Shown here piece by piece: positions 23,519 to 30,881 of a DNA stretch of 33,060 nucleotides; the stretch's first letter is position 1; each line of letters begins with the position of its first letter. This DNA is from Prolixibacteraceae bacterium (GTDB taxonomy: Bacteria > Bacteroidota > Bacteroidia > Bacteroidales > Prolixibacteraceae). Below the pieces are notes generated by a model. It had not been told where the DNA came from, ran no database searches, and saw only the letters and a program-made list of their open reading frames with translations. The stretch covers positions 161-33,220 of the forward strand of contig DPCJ01000065.1 of assembly GCA_003516705.1 (NCBI GenBank). The letters are read 5' to 3'. The translations under genes were made by a program, and so were the position numbers.

Positions 23519-24643
23519 TCAGCAAATGGGTAATTGATATAACCATGATGTAGCATCGATAAAATTTGCTCTTTCATCAGGTTTCTTTATATATGAACGG
23601 AATTGTTTATCCAAATCAATATCGTATCTGTGGCTTAGAAATTTTTCAATGTCTTTTGAAGTAATTTTTTTCTTCGTTGAATCATTGAATTTTTTAAAAT
23701 AGTTTTTTTCAATCAGAACATGAAAGATAATTGCCAACTGGTTTTTATAGCCCTGCTTACCGCAATACGCATATTTATCTGTGATGTAATCATTTTGGAA
23801 TAGCTTTTCCTCAAACAATCCAAAACGATGAGGAATCCTGACCAAATCATGATAAGATGCAACTCCTTTTTTCAAAGGTCTGTTATCATCCAAAATCGGA
23901 GTGAATAAAACTCTTTGTGTTTCCTGTGGTTTAACGGTAATCGGTTCAGGCTTTATTATTGAATCGTTTATTGTTTCACTTATTGGTTCCTTGTCGGTTA
24001 AATATTTCTCCAGCCAAAAGGCCAACTTTTGCTTATTGTTCTTTTCAGATTCAAATTCAGGGCAAAGCCTATATATTAACTCATTTTCATTCAATACTTC
24101 AAAATCAATCAACTTGTTAAACTTTCGCAACAAAACAAAGTGGGTAACAAATAAATGAATCCCGAGGGTATTCAAAACATGGTTTGTGATGTTGTCTGAG
24201 TTTATTCCTAATTTGAATAAATCTATTAATGCTTCAAGTTTGTTGAACAGTTTAAATAGTTTGTATGTGCCATCTATTTCATCAGATTTTTTAATAATTT
24301 CAAAAGTTCCTGACCAAATACACTGGAATGAATTATTAATGAGATAAGTATAAAATTCTGTTTGTTTGTTGAAAAATTGCGGAATATCGATTTTTATCTT
24401 CTCGTGAATTTCAACCTGAGACAATTCTTTTAACTCTTCCAGGTTTTCATTTTCGGTTGAAAAATTGAGCGTTTTAAAAGCCTGAATTGCTGCGCCACAA
24501 TACTCAGACGGTTTATCTTTATTCTGACGTAGCTTTGAATTTAAAAGGTGACCAAATTTTAATTCGTCCTGGTTTTCTTTGGTCCAGGGGCGCAAACTAC
24601 CTGTAAGGATATTATTTGCAATTGAAAAATAGTTTTCCATCAA
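23519..24643 (-). CDS. Unknown 374-aa protein of the integrative element
   Basis: Not recognised. The protein is Lys/Asn-rich, without signal peptide or membrane segments. Residues 1-190 look all-helical. A low-complexity stretch (about 205-235, with KPEPITVKPQ) links to a C-terminal domain containing the segments HDLVRIPHRFGLFEEKLF and LAIIFHVLIEKNYFKKF, then a closing block (DIEKFLSHRYDIDLDKQFRSYIKKP...). The last block vaguely recalls the C-terminus of RteC-like regulators. It overlaps the integrase gene by 4 bases (24640-24643), so it is co-translated with the recombinase and may assist integration or control. Confidence 0.75.
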   Translation of the reverse strand: MMENYFSIANNILTGSLRPWTKENQDELKFGHLLNSKLRQNKDKPSEYCGAAIQAFKTLNFSTENENLEELKELSQVEIHEKIKIDIPQFFNKQTEFYTYLINNSFQCIWSGTFEIIKKSDEIDGTYKLFKLFNKLEALIDLFKLGINSDNITNHVLNTLGIHLFVTHFVLLRKFNKLIDFEVLNENELIYRLCPEFESEKNNKQKLAFWLEKYLTDKEPISETINDSIIKPEPITVKPQETQRVLFTPILDDNRPLKKGVASYHDLVRIPHRFGLFEEKLFQNDYITDKYAYCGKQGYKNQLAIIFHVLIEKNYFKKFNDSTKKKITSKDIEKFLSHRYDIDLDKQFRSYIKKPDERANFIDATSWLYQLPIC

Positions 24644-25731
24644 AATAGTTTTATCCGGTTTGCTGCCGCCACTTTCTTTTCATCAATAATTTTGGCATAG
24701 ACCTCGGTTGTTTTAAGGTTTCTATGTCCTAAAAGCTTTGAAACTGTGTAAATGTCGGTTCCCAAAGTTAACTGAAGTGTGGCATACGTGTGCCTGGCAC
24801 AATGAAAAGTTATATACTTTTCTATTCCTGCGCGAATCATCCATTCACGAATCTTTTGGTTATTGTATTCGCTATATGTCAGGTCACGAAAAACGGGTTC
24901 ATCGGCAGTCAATCTCTTTCCGGCAATTTTTACTGCATCTTCCGAAATGGGCAATGTTTCCTGTCCTTTGGTTTTCTTTTGCTTAAAGCGGATATAATGG
25001 CCCAATTCATCCGAATACTGGATTTCTTCCCAGGTTAATTTCTGAATGTCGGAAAACCGAAGTCCTGTCAATGCACTGAAAATAAATGCATCTTTTACCA
25101 CCTGAATATCACATTTGGAATTATTTGCCTTTTGCAGCTCGTCCAGCGTAAGAAATTCGCGTTTTGTTTCGGCTTCTTTTATTCCATCAGTATCCTCGGC
25201 GGGATTGCGAAGCATATACCCATCTTTAACCGCCTCTTTCAGAGCTGCTTTAACTTTGTTGTAATATGAAACGCAGGAGTTTTGTGATAGTTTCTGGTTG
25301 TGTTTGGTCCCGGCATCATGTACCAAATAATATTTCAAATCATCAAGCCATTTTTTGTCAATATCTGAGAATTTTACATTGGCTTTTGAGAACTTTTTGA
25401 GGTGTTTATGCGTACTTTTCCAATTTCCATAATTGCCATCACTTTCCTTCCGTTTCTCTGTCAGAAGCTCAAAATAGGCCAGAAAACTGCTGTTCAGCCG
25501 CTCCAAATCGTTTATTCCAAAAATACCGTTCTGAATCTCCAATTGTCTTTTGGCCCTTATGGTTTCAGCCAGTTGTTGCGTTTTCTTGTTTTGGATGCGT
25601 TCATCTGGTGTCCGTGGTTTGGCAATCAAATACAACCTCAAATATTCATATTGTCGTTTGCCTTTGTGATAATAGTCCAGGTAAAGGCTGACCTGTCCGT
25701 TTTTTTCGCGTTCGCGCAATGTTACTTTCAT
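24640..25731 (-). CDS. Tyrosine recombinase / integrase
   Basis: A 363-aa site-specific recombinase. It has an N-terminal arm-binding-like region, a SAM-like core-binding domain (about 75-180), and a catalytic domain carrying the full set: R225 (TGLRFSDI), a Lys in the beta-hairpin near 252, H310 and R313 (HCARHTYA), H336 (LLGHRN) and the nucleophile Y345 (TTEVYAKI). It would integrate and excise the element, most likely at the mnmE 3' end about 580 bp away. It overlaps its neighbours by 4 bases on both sides, forming a compact operon with the zinc-finger/HTH gene upstream and the unknown 374-aa gene downstream. Confidence 0.95.
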   Translation of the reverse strand: MKVTLREREKNGQVSLYLDYYHKGKRQYEYLRLYLIAKPRTPDERIQNKKTQQLAETIRAKRQLEIQNGIFGINDLERLNSSFLAYFELLTEKRKESDGNYGNWKSTHKHLKKFSKANVKFSDIDKKWLDDLKYYLVHDAGTKHNQKLSQNSCVSYYNKVKAALKEAVKDGYMLRNPAEDTDGIKEAETKREFLTLDELQKANNSKCDIQVVKDAFIFSALTGLRFSDIQKLTWEEIQYSDELGHYIRFKQKKTKGQETLPISEDAVKIAGKRLTADEPVFRDLTYSEYNNQKIREWMIRAGIEKYITFHCARHTYATLQLTLGTDIYTVSKLLGHRNLKTTEVYAKIIDEKKVAAANRIKLF

Positions 25732-26096
25732 AGTGCAAAGAGTTTATCGATTATGCTTCTTTTGATGATGGTTCTGCCTCCTAATCGGGCAGCCGGTATG
25801 GTTCCCGTTTTAAGGAGCCTGAAAAAAGTGCGTTCACTAATACCCAGCAGGGTATAAGCTTCTTTAATAGAAAGGAAATCTTTTTGCTGGATTACTTCTA
25901 TTTGAATATCGGAAGCGGCAAATACTTTCTGTCGGTTGGTTTCCTCAACAGCCCATCCGATTTTGTTTTCCTTTTTGCGCTGTTTGTAGGAGCGGGAAGC
26001 GCAACCATGTCCACAAAAGCGGGTAACGGTAGTTTGAGCGGTAAATTCCTTTCCGCAAAACTCGCATATCTTTTGAACCTGGATTGTGCTGCTCAT
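25728..26096 (-). CDS. Zinc-finger plus excisionase-type HTH protein
   Basis: A 122-aa protein from the preferred ATG at 26096 (MSSTIQVQKICEFCGKEF). An in-frame ATG at 26141 would add 15 residues of no clear type. Residues 10-35 contain CEFC and, about 17 residues on, CGHGC, a probable C4 zinc ribbon. The C-terminus is an excisionase-like helix-turn-helix (LSIKEAYTLLGISERTFFRLLKTGTIPAARLGGRTIIKRSIIDKL). It is the first gene of the integrase operon and overlaps the integrase start by 4 bases. It probably regulates integration or excision, binding near the repeats between itself and mnmE. Confidence 0.82.
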   Translation of the reverse strand: MSSTIQVQKICEFCGKEFTAQTTVTRFCGHGCASRSYKQRKKENKIGWAVEETNRQKVFAASDIQIEVIQQKDFLSIKEAYTLLGISERTFFRLLKTGTIPAARLGGRTIIKRSIIDKLFAL

Positions 26097-26152
26097 GTCA
26101 AATACTGCCTGTTTATGTCGCTGACTGCCGTTAACTGTCAATTACTGCCATC

Positions 26153-26165
26153 ATTTCGCCGAAAT
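26153..26165. promoter_or_regulatory. Palindrome in the leader of the integrase operon
   Basis: ATTTCGCCGAAAT is a perfect 6-1-6 inverted repeat, 57 bp upstream of the HTH start codon and downstream of the likely promoter. It is a candidate operator for autoregulation. Confidence 0.35.
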
Positions 26166-26173
26166 GGTTGTTG

Positions 26174-26244
26174 GGCAACAAAAGAGAGAAATTAGGCAAC
26201 AACTACACAACAAATATAAGCAAAAAAGTAATAATGGGCAACAA
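26174..26244. repeat. Three phased GGCAACAA repeats between int operon and mnmE
   Basis: GGCAACAA occurs at 26174-26181, 26195-26202 and 26237-26244. The start-to-start distances are 21 and 42 bp, multiples of two helical turns, so all three face the same side of the DNA. The position between the integrase operon and the mnmE end fits arm-type recombinase or excisionase sites. Confidence 0.5.
26211..26218 (-). promoter_or_regulatory. -7 promoter element of the integrase operon
   Basis: On the minus strand this reads TATATTTG, matching TAnnTTTG. It is 114 bp upstream of the preferred HTH start. The GGCAACAA repeats lie on both sides of it, so proteins bound there could control integrase expression. 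Confidence 0.5.
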
Positions 26245-26310
26245 AAATAGATACAAAATTAATCGTATAGTGCAGTAAATGAAACGAAAAGAAAACAAGT
26301 GATAAATAGT

Positions 26311-26328
26311 TTACTTTCCGATACAGAA
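26311..26328 (-). other. Candidate attachment site at the 3' end of mnmE
   Basis: The last 18 bases of mnmE, TTCTGTATCGGAAAGTAA on the minus strand, correspond to the segment used as attB by SGI1-type islands in enterobacteria. The integrase operon begins about 215 bp away and the gene's reading frame is intact, as expected at an att junction. No second copy was found in the window by eye. Confidence 0.45.
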
Positions 26329-27708
26329 ATTCTTAAAAATATGTCCAAGTACTTCGTGGGTGGTGATTTCGCCGGTGATTTCGCCAAGATAATGAAGACA
26401 CTCACGAATATCCTGCGCAAGAAAATCACCGGTAATTCCACTGTCGAGGCCAGTCAAAACACGTAAAATTGCTTCGTGCGCATTTTTAAGAATAGCAAAA
26501 TGGCGGGCATTAGTTACAATCACATCTTCCTGTCCAACGCTTTCAATATTCACACAATGAGCAAGATATTCAATTAATTGCGGGATATTTTTCTTTTGTT
26601 TTGCAGCAATAAACACGAGCTTTTCCTGGTCGCTGATTTCCATCGACTCCAACTGTTGCATGGTTTCATAAATTCCCAAATCCATTTTGTTACCAACAAT
26701 TATCAATTGCTGATTAATATTAAGTCGGCTCCTGATGTTGTTAATGCGTTCAAAAACAACAGGCCAGGGATTTTGCAAATCAACCACAAGCAAAACCACC
26801 GAAGCCTGTTCAAGTTTGCTGTAAGTTCGTTCAATTCCCATTGTTTCAATCGTGTCGGTTGTTTCGCGTATTCCGGCAGTATCAAAAAACCGGAAAGCAG
26901 TTCCGTGCAGGTTAACGACATCCTCAATCACATCGCGTGTGGTTCCGTGAATATCGGAAACGATTGCTTTTTCCTCGTTTAACAAAGCATTCAGCAATGT
27001 TGATTTACCCACATTTGTTTCACCTACAATTGCTACAGGAATACCATTTTTGATGGCATTTCCCAGTTGAAACGAATCCTTCAGTTTTCGCAGCAACGAT
27101 TCAATTTTTTCGGTTAAAGCGCGCAACTGACTTCGGTCGGCAAACTCAACTTCCTCTTCAGCAAAATCAAGTTCAAGCTCAATCATTGCTGTAAAATGAA
27201 GTAGCTTGTCGCGCAGTTCGCCAATTTCGCGTGAAAAACCTCCACGCATCTGGTTCATCGCCAGTCGGTGAGCAGCTGCATTCGACGAGGCAATAACATC
27301 GGCAACCGCTTCAGCCTGTGACAAATCCATTTTGCCATTCAGAAATGCGCGTTGGGTAAACTCGCCGGGCAGTGCCGGTCTGGTGCCGTTTTCAATTAAA
27401 ACCTCCAATATTTTTTGCTGAATAAAAGTTGAACCGTGACACGAAATTTCAACCACATCTTCACCGGTAAACGAGTGTGGGGCACGAAAAAGCGCTACAA
27501 TCACTTCATCGATAATTTCATTTCTTGATGAAATCTGTCCAAAATGAATTGTGTTGGCAGGCTGGTCAGCCAGTTGCTTGCCTGCTTTTTTGCTTACAAA
27601 TACCTTGTCGGTAATTTCAATTGCAGTGCTGCCCGAAAGCCTGACAACCGCGATAGCTCCAATACCGGGCGAGGTTGAAATGGCACAAATAGTCGATTGG
27701 TCTGTCAT
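26311..27708 (-). CDS. mnmE: tRNA uridine-5-carboxymethylaminomethyl modification GTPase MnmE (TrmE)
   Basis: A 465-aa protein of standard length. With MnmG it modifies the wobble uridine of several tRNAs. The N-terminal formyl-THF-binding domain (about 1-120), a helical domain and the inserted Ras-like G domain are all present: G1 GETNVGKST (229-237), the G3 segment DTAGIRET (starting 276), and NKMD (340-343). The invariant C-terminus FCIGK is intact, including the catalytic Cys462. The gene begins 2 bp after the glycosyltransferase stop. Its 3' end borders the integrated element, yet the coding sequence is complete. Confidence 0.97.
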   Translation of the reverse strand: MTDQSTICAISTSPGIGAIAVVRLSGSTAIEITDKVFVSKKAGKQLADQPANTIHFGQISSRNEIIDEVIVALFRAPHSFTGEDVVEISCHGSTFIQQKILEVLIENGTRPALPGEFTQRAFLNGKMDLSQAEAVADVIASSNAAAHRLAMNQMRGGFSREIGELRDKLLHFTAMIELELDFAEEEVEFADRSQLRALTEKIESLLRKLKDSFQLGNAIKNGIPVAIVGETNVGKSTLLNALLNEEKAIVSDIHGTTRDVIEDVVNLHGTAFRFFDTAGIRETTDTIETMGIERTYSKLEQASVVLLVVDLQNPWPVVFERINNIRSRLNINQQLIIVGNKMDLGIYETMQQLESMEISDQEKLVFIAAKQKKNIPQLIEYLAHCVNIESVGQEDVIVTNARHFAILKNAHEAILRVLTGLDSGITGDFLAQDIRECLHYLGEITGEITTHEVLGHIFKNFCIGK

Positions 27709-27710
27709 AT

Positions 27711-28595
27711 TTATCTGGCTTTTCTGAATTTCAGCAACAATAAAAGAAGTAACGATTCGATGTTCAACGGGTTGTATTTCAGACTTCGCTGCAGGAATTT
27801 TTTGGCAAATCCTGGCCGTTTTAATTTCACAAGCGTAAATCCCAAATCGGCATAACGATGAGAAAGTAACCGGTGCCGGGTTTCGTATAAATACATAAAT
27901 TGTTTCAGGTGCATATATTTGGTACTCACACGACCTTTTTTGTTGAGGGTAATGCTGTCGGTTGATTCATAAACATTTACAAGAACTTCATCGACATAAT
28001 AAAAGTAATAATCACATGCTATGCGCGTAAGTAATTCCCAATCCTGAAACGATTTGTATTTTGGATTAAACTTTCCGCATTTTTCAAAAGCTTCGGCTTT
28101 GACCAGCAAGGTTGAGGTGGTGATAAAATTTCTTTTTAACAGTCGATTTAAGATATCGCCATTTTTTATCCTCGAAAAACGGCTGGGATGTTGCCTCAAA
28201 ACTTTGCCGTTCACTTTTTTACGCGCAAAAGTGCAATATACAACACCATATTTTGTATCAAGATTTAAGATCGATTCTATCTGCTTTTCGAGTTTCGATT
28301 CCATCCAGATATCATCATCATCGAGGAAAGCTATGTATTTGCCTTTAGCATTTTCAATTCCGAAATTACGAGCATTGTTTGCTCCTTTTACGGGGTTAAA
28401 AAGATAGATAATACGGGAGTCCTTTTCTTTTAAACCATCCACAATTTCGCTGGTATTATCAACCGACTGGTCGTCAACAATCAAAATTTCGAAATTGGAA
28501 TAAGTTTGCGACAACACACTTTCAACCGCATTAGTAAGTTTTGCGGCACGGTTGTAGGTTGGTAAAACACAGGAAATCAACGGCTTTTCAGTCAT
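27711..28595 (-). CDS. Family 2 glycosyltransferase
   Basis: A 294-aa protein from the preferred ATG at 28595 (MTEKPLISCVLPTYNRAAKL). An ATG at 28631 would add 12 residues ahead of the usual GT2 beginning. The GT-A fold is evident: PTYNRA near the start, VDDQSVDNT for nucleotide binding, and the DxD-type FLDDDD. An HPSRFSR segment and a C-terminal Arg/Lys-rich helix pair (LLLLLLLKFRKAR) suggest membrane association. It would transfer a sugar to a surface glycan or lipid; donor and acceptor are unknown. It is co-directional with mnmE, 2 bp apart. Confidence 0.9.
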   Translation of the reverse strand: MTEKPLISCVLPTYNRAAKLTNAVESVLSQTYSNFEILIVDDQSVDNTSEIVDGLKEKDSRIIYLFNPVKGANNARNFGIENAKGKYIAFLDDDDIWMESKLEKQIESILNLDTKYGVVYCTFARKKVNGKVLRQHPSRFSRIKNGDILNRLLKRNFITTSTLLVKAEAFEKCGKFNPKYKSFQDWELLTRIACDYYFYYVDEVLVNVYESTDSITLNKKGRVSTKYMHLKQFMYLYETRHRLLSHRYADLGFTLVKLKRPGFAKKFLQRSLKYNPLNIESLLLLLLLKFRKAR

Positions 28596-28620
28596 TATTT
28601 TTTCTTTCTGATATATTTGC

Positions 28621-28628
28621 CAAAAATA
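28621..28628 (-). promoter_or_regulatory. -7 promoter element of the glycosyltransferase-mnmE operon
   Basis: On the minus strand this reads TATTTTTG, matching TAnnTTTG, 25 bp upstream of the preferred start codon. No good -33 box is seen. Confidence 0.4.
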
Positions 28629-28720
28629 CACAGATATTCACAACATTCGGGTTGACAGAAAAAATATTCGGGTTACTTTTGGCTCAAAGTCAAATCAGTA
28701 TTTCAGAAAAATATTAGCGA

Positions 28721-29635
28721 GTGAAAATCAGTAGTATTGTTGTTACTTACAATGCCGGAAAATGGATAGAAAAATGTCTGGCCAGTTTGCGAAATTCGTC
28801 AATACCATCAGAAATAATTGTGATTGACAATCACTCGACTGACAACACACTTTCAATTATTGAAACAGGCTTTCAGGATGTAAGATTAATCAGAAACAAA
28901 GAAAACGCCGGATTTGGTAAAGCCAACAACCTCGGAATTTCGCTGGCATATAATGAAAATGCTGATTTTATATTTCTTTTAAACCAGGATGCCTGGGTCG
29001 AACCAAATACGATTGAAGTTCTTGTCAAAAAGCAAATTGAAAATCCTGAGTTTGGAATTGTAAGTCCTTTGCATTTTTTTGATGCTGAAACGCTTGACAA
29101 AAAATTCAAATCGTATATAAAAAGCAGTAAAGCAGTTGATTACAATCTGCTTTCGGTTACTGAAAAGGAACAGATTTATGGTGTGCGGTTTGTAAATGCC
29201 GCTGTTTGGCTCATGAGCCGTGAATGTATTACTACTGTGGGATTATTTGCGCCGGTTTTTTCGCATTATGGCGAAGATTTGGATTACGCCCACCGGTGTA
29301 AATTTCACAACATAAAAATTGGTGTTTTGCCTGCGGTTAAAGCATACCACGAGCGCCCTCAGGAAACACCGGATGAAAATCGGATTGCGACAGGAAAACT
29401 GCTCGAAAGAGACGAGAATTACTGTTTGGGTGTATTGTTAAACCTGAAACATTCCTATCTCAGACAATGGTTTTTTCTTCTATTTATCAGTTTGAAAAAT
29501 TGCATCATTGCATTGGTTCAGTTCAGGTTTAAAACGGCATTTGTAATTTTCTCGCGATTAAAAGTATTGATGAGAATGAAGGAATTAAGATTGGTTCGAA
29601 AAGTTTTGAAACAACCGGGGGCGTACCTGAAATGA
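28721..29635 (+). CDS. Family 2 glycosyltransferase (rhamnosyltransferase-like)
   Basis: A 304-aa protein with a GTG start at 28721; the sequence begins directly with the family's first strand (KISSIVVTYNAGKWIEKCL), so a later start is unlikely. The GT2 landmarks are IVIDNHSTDNT, GFGKANNLGI and the acidic motif LLNQDAW. A conserved later block, HYGEDLDYAHRCKFHNIKIGVLP, resembles rhamnosyl/galactofuranosyl transferases acting on O-antigen or exopolysaccharide. The C-terminus has hydrophobic helices and basic patches (about 245-275) fitting peripheral membrane attachment. It is divergent from the minus-strand glycosyltransferase. The two may share a surface-glycan role, but no complete cluster is present. 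Confidence 0.9.
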   Translation: MKISSIVVTYNAGKWIEKCLASLRNSSIPSEIIVIDNHSTDNTLSIIETGFQDVRLIRNKENAGFGKANNLGISLAYNENADFIFLLNQDAWVEPNTIEVLVKKQIENPEFGIVSPLHFFDAETLDKKFKSYIKSSKAVDYNLLSVTEKEQIYGVRFVNAAVWLMSRECITTVGLFAPVFSHYGEDLDYAHRCKFHNIKIGVLPAVKAYHERPQETPDENRIATGKLLERDENYCLGVLLNLKHSYLRQWFFLLFISLKNCIIALVQFRFKTAFVIFSRLKVLMRMKELRLVRKVLKQPGAYLK

Positions 29636-29683
29636 CATTTTGCCGGATGTGTAGTCCTTATTTTTAATTCAGGACAGATAATT

Positions 29684-29691
29684 TATATTTG
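29684..29691 (+). promoter_or_regulatory. -7 promoter element upstream of fabG
   Basis: TATATTTG matches TAnnTTTG, with TTTT 19 bp upstream at 29661-29664 as an approximate -33 box. It lies 83 bp before the fabG ATG. A 28-codon ORF (29702-29788) in another frame overlaps the leader and the start of fabG; I give it little weight. Confidence 0.6.
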
Positions 29692-29774
29692 CAACATCTT
29701 TATGAAGGCCATTGCCCGAATTGTTTGGTCTATCAGGAAAAATAGGGTTGAGTATGATTTAAATAATAATAAAC

Positions 29775-30521
29775 ATGAAACTACTTGAAGGAAAAACAGC
29801 TATCGTTACCGGAGCTTCCCGCGGAATAGGCAAGGCAATTGCCCTGAAATTTGCACAGGAAGGATGCAATGTGGCATTTACCGATTTGTTTGAAGATGAC
29901 AACATGAAAAACACTGAGGCTGAGTTGCAGGCGCTTGGCGTTAAAGCTAAAGGTTATGCATCGGATGCAAGCAAATTCGACGATACAGACAGAGTTGTAA
30001 ATCAAATTGTTAGTGATTTCGCGCAGGTGGATGTTTTGGTTAATAATGCCGGAATAACCAAAGATACTTTGTTGATGCGCATGACCGAAGAACAGTGGGA
30101 CGCAGTGATAAGCGTAAACCTTAAATCAGTTTTCAATTTTACCAAAGCGGTACAGAAAACCATGCTAAAACAAAGGAGTGGCTCAATTATCAATATGAGC
30201 TCGGTTGTTGGGGTTAGCGGTAATGCAGGTCAGGCCAACTATTCGGCATCAAAAGCCGGAATTATTGGTTTCACAAAGTCTGTTGCAAGGGAGCTTGGCT
30301 CTCGTGGAATCAGGTCGAATGCTATTGCTCCAGGTTTTATAATTACAGAGATGACAGCTAAAATCCCGGAAGAAGCCCGCAAAGCATGGGAAGAATCAAT
30401 TCCGATGAAAAGAGGAGGAACACCTGAAGAAGTTGCCGGTGTAGCCACTTTCCTTGCTTCCGATTTATCATCGTATGTAAGCGGACAAGTGATTACGGTT
30501 TGTGGTGCAATGAATACTTAA
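29775..30521 (+). CDS. fabG: 3-oxoacyl-[acyl-carrier-protein] reductase
   Basis: A 248-aa short-chain dehydrogenase/reductase of exact FabG length. The NADPH-binding glycine motif TGASRGIG is at residues 12-19 and NNAG at 90-93. The catalytic residues are S143 (MSSVVG), Y156 and K160 (NYSASKAG), and a typical C-terminus YVSGQVITVCGAM follows. It reduces 3-oxoacyl-ACP in fatty-acid elongation in the cytoplasm. The last residues read VCGAMNT instead of the commoner VDGGM. It stands alone with its own promoter and a strong terminator. A related SDR with another substrate cannot be excluded, but FabG is the best reading. Confidence 0.93.
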   Translation: MKLLEGKTAIVTGASRGIGKAIALKFAQEGCNVAFTDLFEDDNMKNTEAELQALGVKAKGYASDASKFDDTDRVVNQIVSDFAQVDVLVNNAGITKDTLLMRMTEEQWDAVISVNLKSVFNFTKAVQKTMLKQRSGSIINMSSVVGVSGNAGQANYSASKAGIIGFTKSVARELGSRGIRSNAIAPGFIITEMTAKIPEEARKAWEESIPMKRGGTPEEVAGVATFLASDLSSYVSGQVITVCGAMNT

Positions 30522-30546
30522 GAAGTTAAAATTAAAACAGGAATGA

Positions 30547-30580
30547 AAGAGTTTGGTCTGAATGCCAAACTCTTTTTTTT
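30547..30580 (+). terminator. Rho-independent terminator after fabG
   Basis: AAGAGTTTGG (30547-30556) pairs perfectly with CCAAACTCTT (30565-30574) around an 8-base loop, and T continues to 30580. It begins 25 bp after the fabG stop. Confidence 0.9.
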
Positions 30581-30789
30581 ATACAAATGTAAAGTCGATA
30601 ATAAAGCTTTAGATTTTGAAATTGCTAATTCAACAAATACTTAAACACAAATTGCTTATTGAATAAATTTTAAGAATTAATTCCAGTTTGATTTATAGTT
30701 CAAATTATTTGTTACATATGTGAATATTAATCAAATTTCAATCATTAAAAATACAATTTCATGAACTCCTGAAACGATAAAAACACTGA

Positions 30790-30810
30790 TTTGTGAAAAA
30801 CGCTCACAAA
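30790..30810. promoter_or_regulatory. Inverted repeat upstream of the SpoIIE phosphatase gene
   Basis: TTTGTGA (30790-30796) and TCACAAA (30804-30810) form a 7-7-7 inverted repeat, 71 bp before the gene. The TGTGA/TCACA arms resemble CRP-type half sites, with a spacer of 7 rather than 6, so it may be an operator. Its binding factor is unknown. Confidence 0.35.
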
Positions 30811-30881
30811 AAATTACGAATCAAAAACCAATGAAAACAAAAATATTCCTTAAATTGTGTTCCATTGGGAAATAAAAGGGG

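Larger units (their letters stand above)
19987..26328 (-). mobile_element. Integrated element: replication and integration module (left end not located)
   Basis: A contiguous minus-strand set of DUF3987, BT4734-type, two HTH_17, unknown, tyrosine recombinase and Zn-finger/HTH genes, with 4-14-bp overlaps between most neighbours. The right edge is set at the mnmE 3' end. The defence island at 8363-19804, and perhaps the metal operon, lie on the side away from the recombinase and may be cargo. No conjugation genes are visible, so within this window it looks like a genomic island or mobilisable element. Confidence 0.6.
30522..30881 (+). other. Intergenic region between fabG and the SpoIIE phosphatase gene
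   Basis: This 360-bp AT-rich stretch begins with the fabG terminator. It then holds no convincing gene apart from a 14-codon ORF at 30831-30875 (MKTKIFLKLCSIGK) ending 6 bp before the next gene. An inverted repeat TTTGTGA...TCACAAA (30790-30810) lies ahead of it. No perfect TAnnTTTG element was found close upstream. Confidence 0.6.

Noticed and set aside
26142..26310. CRISPR-like short repeats near the integrase
   Set aside because: The repeats are only 8 bp and there are three; spacing fits protein-binding sites, not a CRISPR array.
26311..27708. Disruption of mnmE by the element
   Set aside because: All GTPase motifs and the C-terminal FCIGK are present; the gene is complete.
29702..29788. 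28-codon plus-strand ORF just after the fabG promoter, overlapping the fabG start
   Set aside because: It is short, lacks a convincing ribosome-binding site and overlaps fabG in another frame; probably chance.
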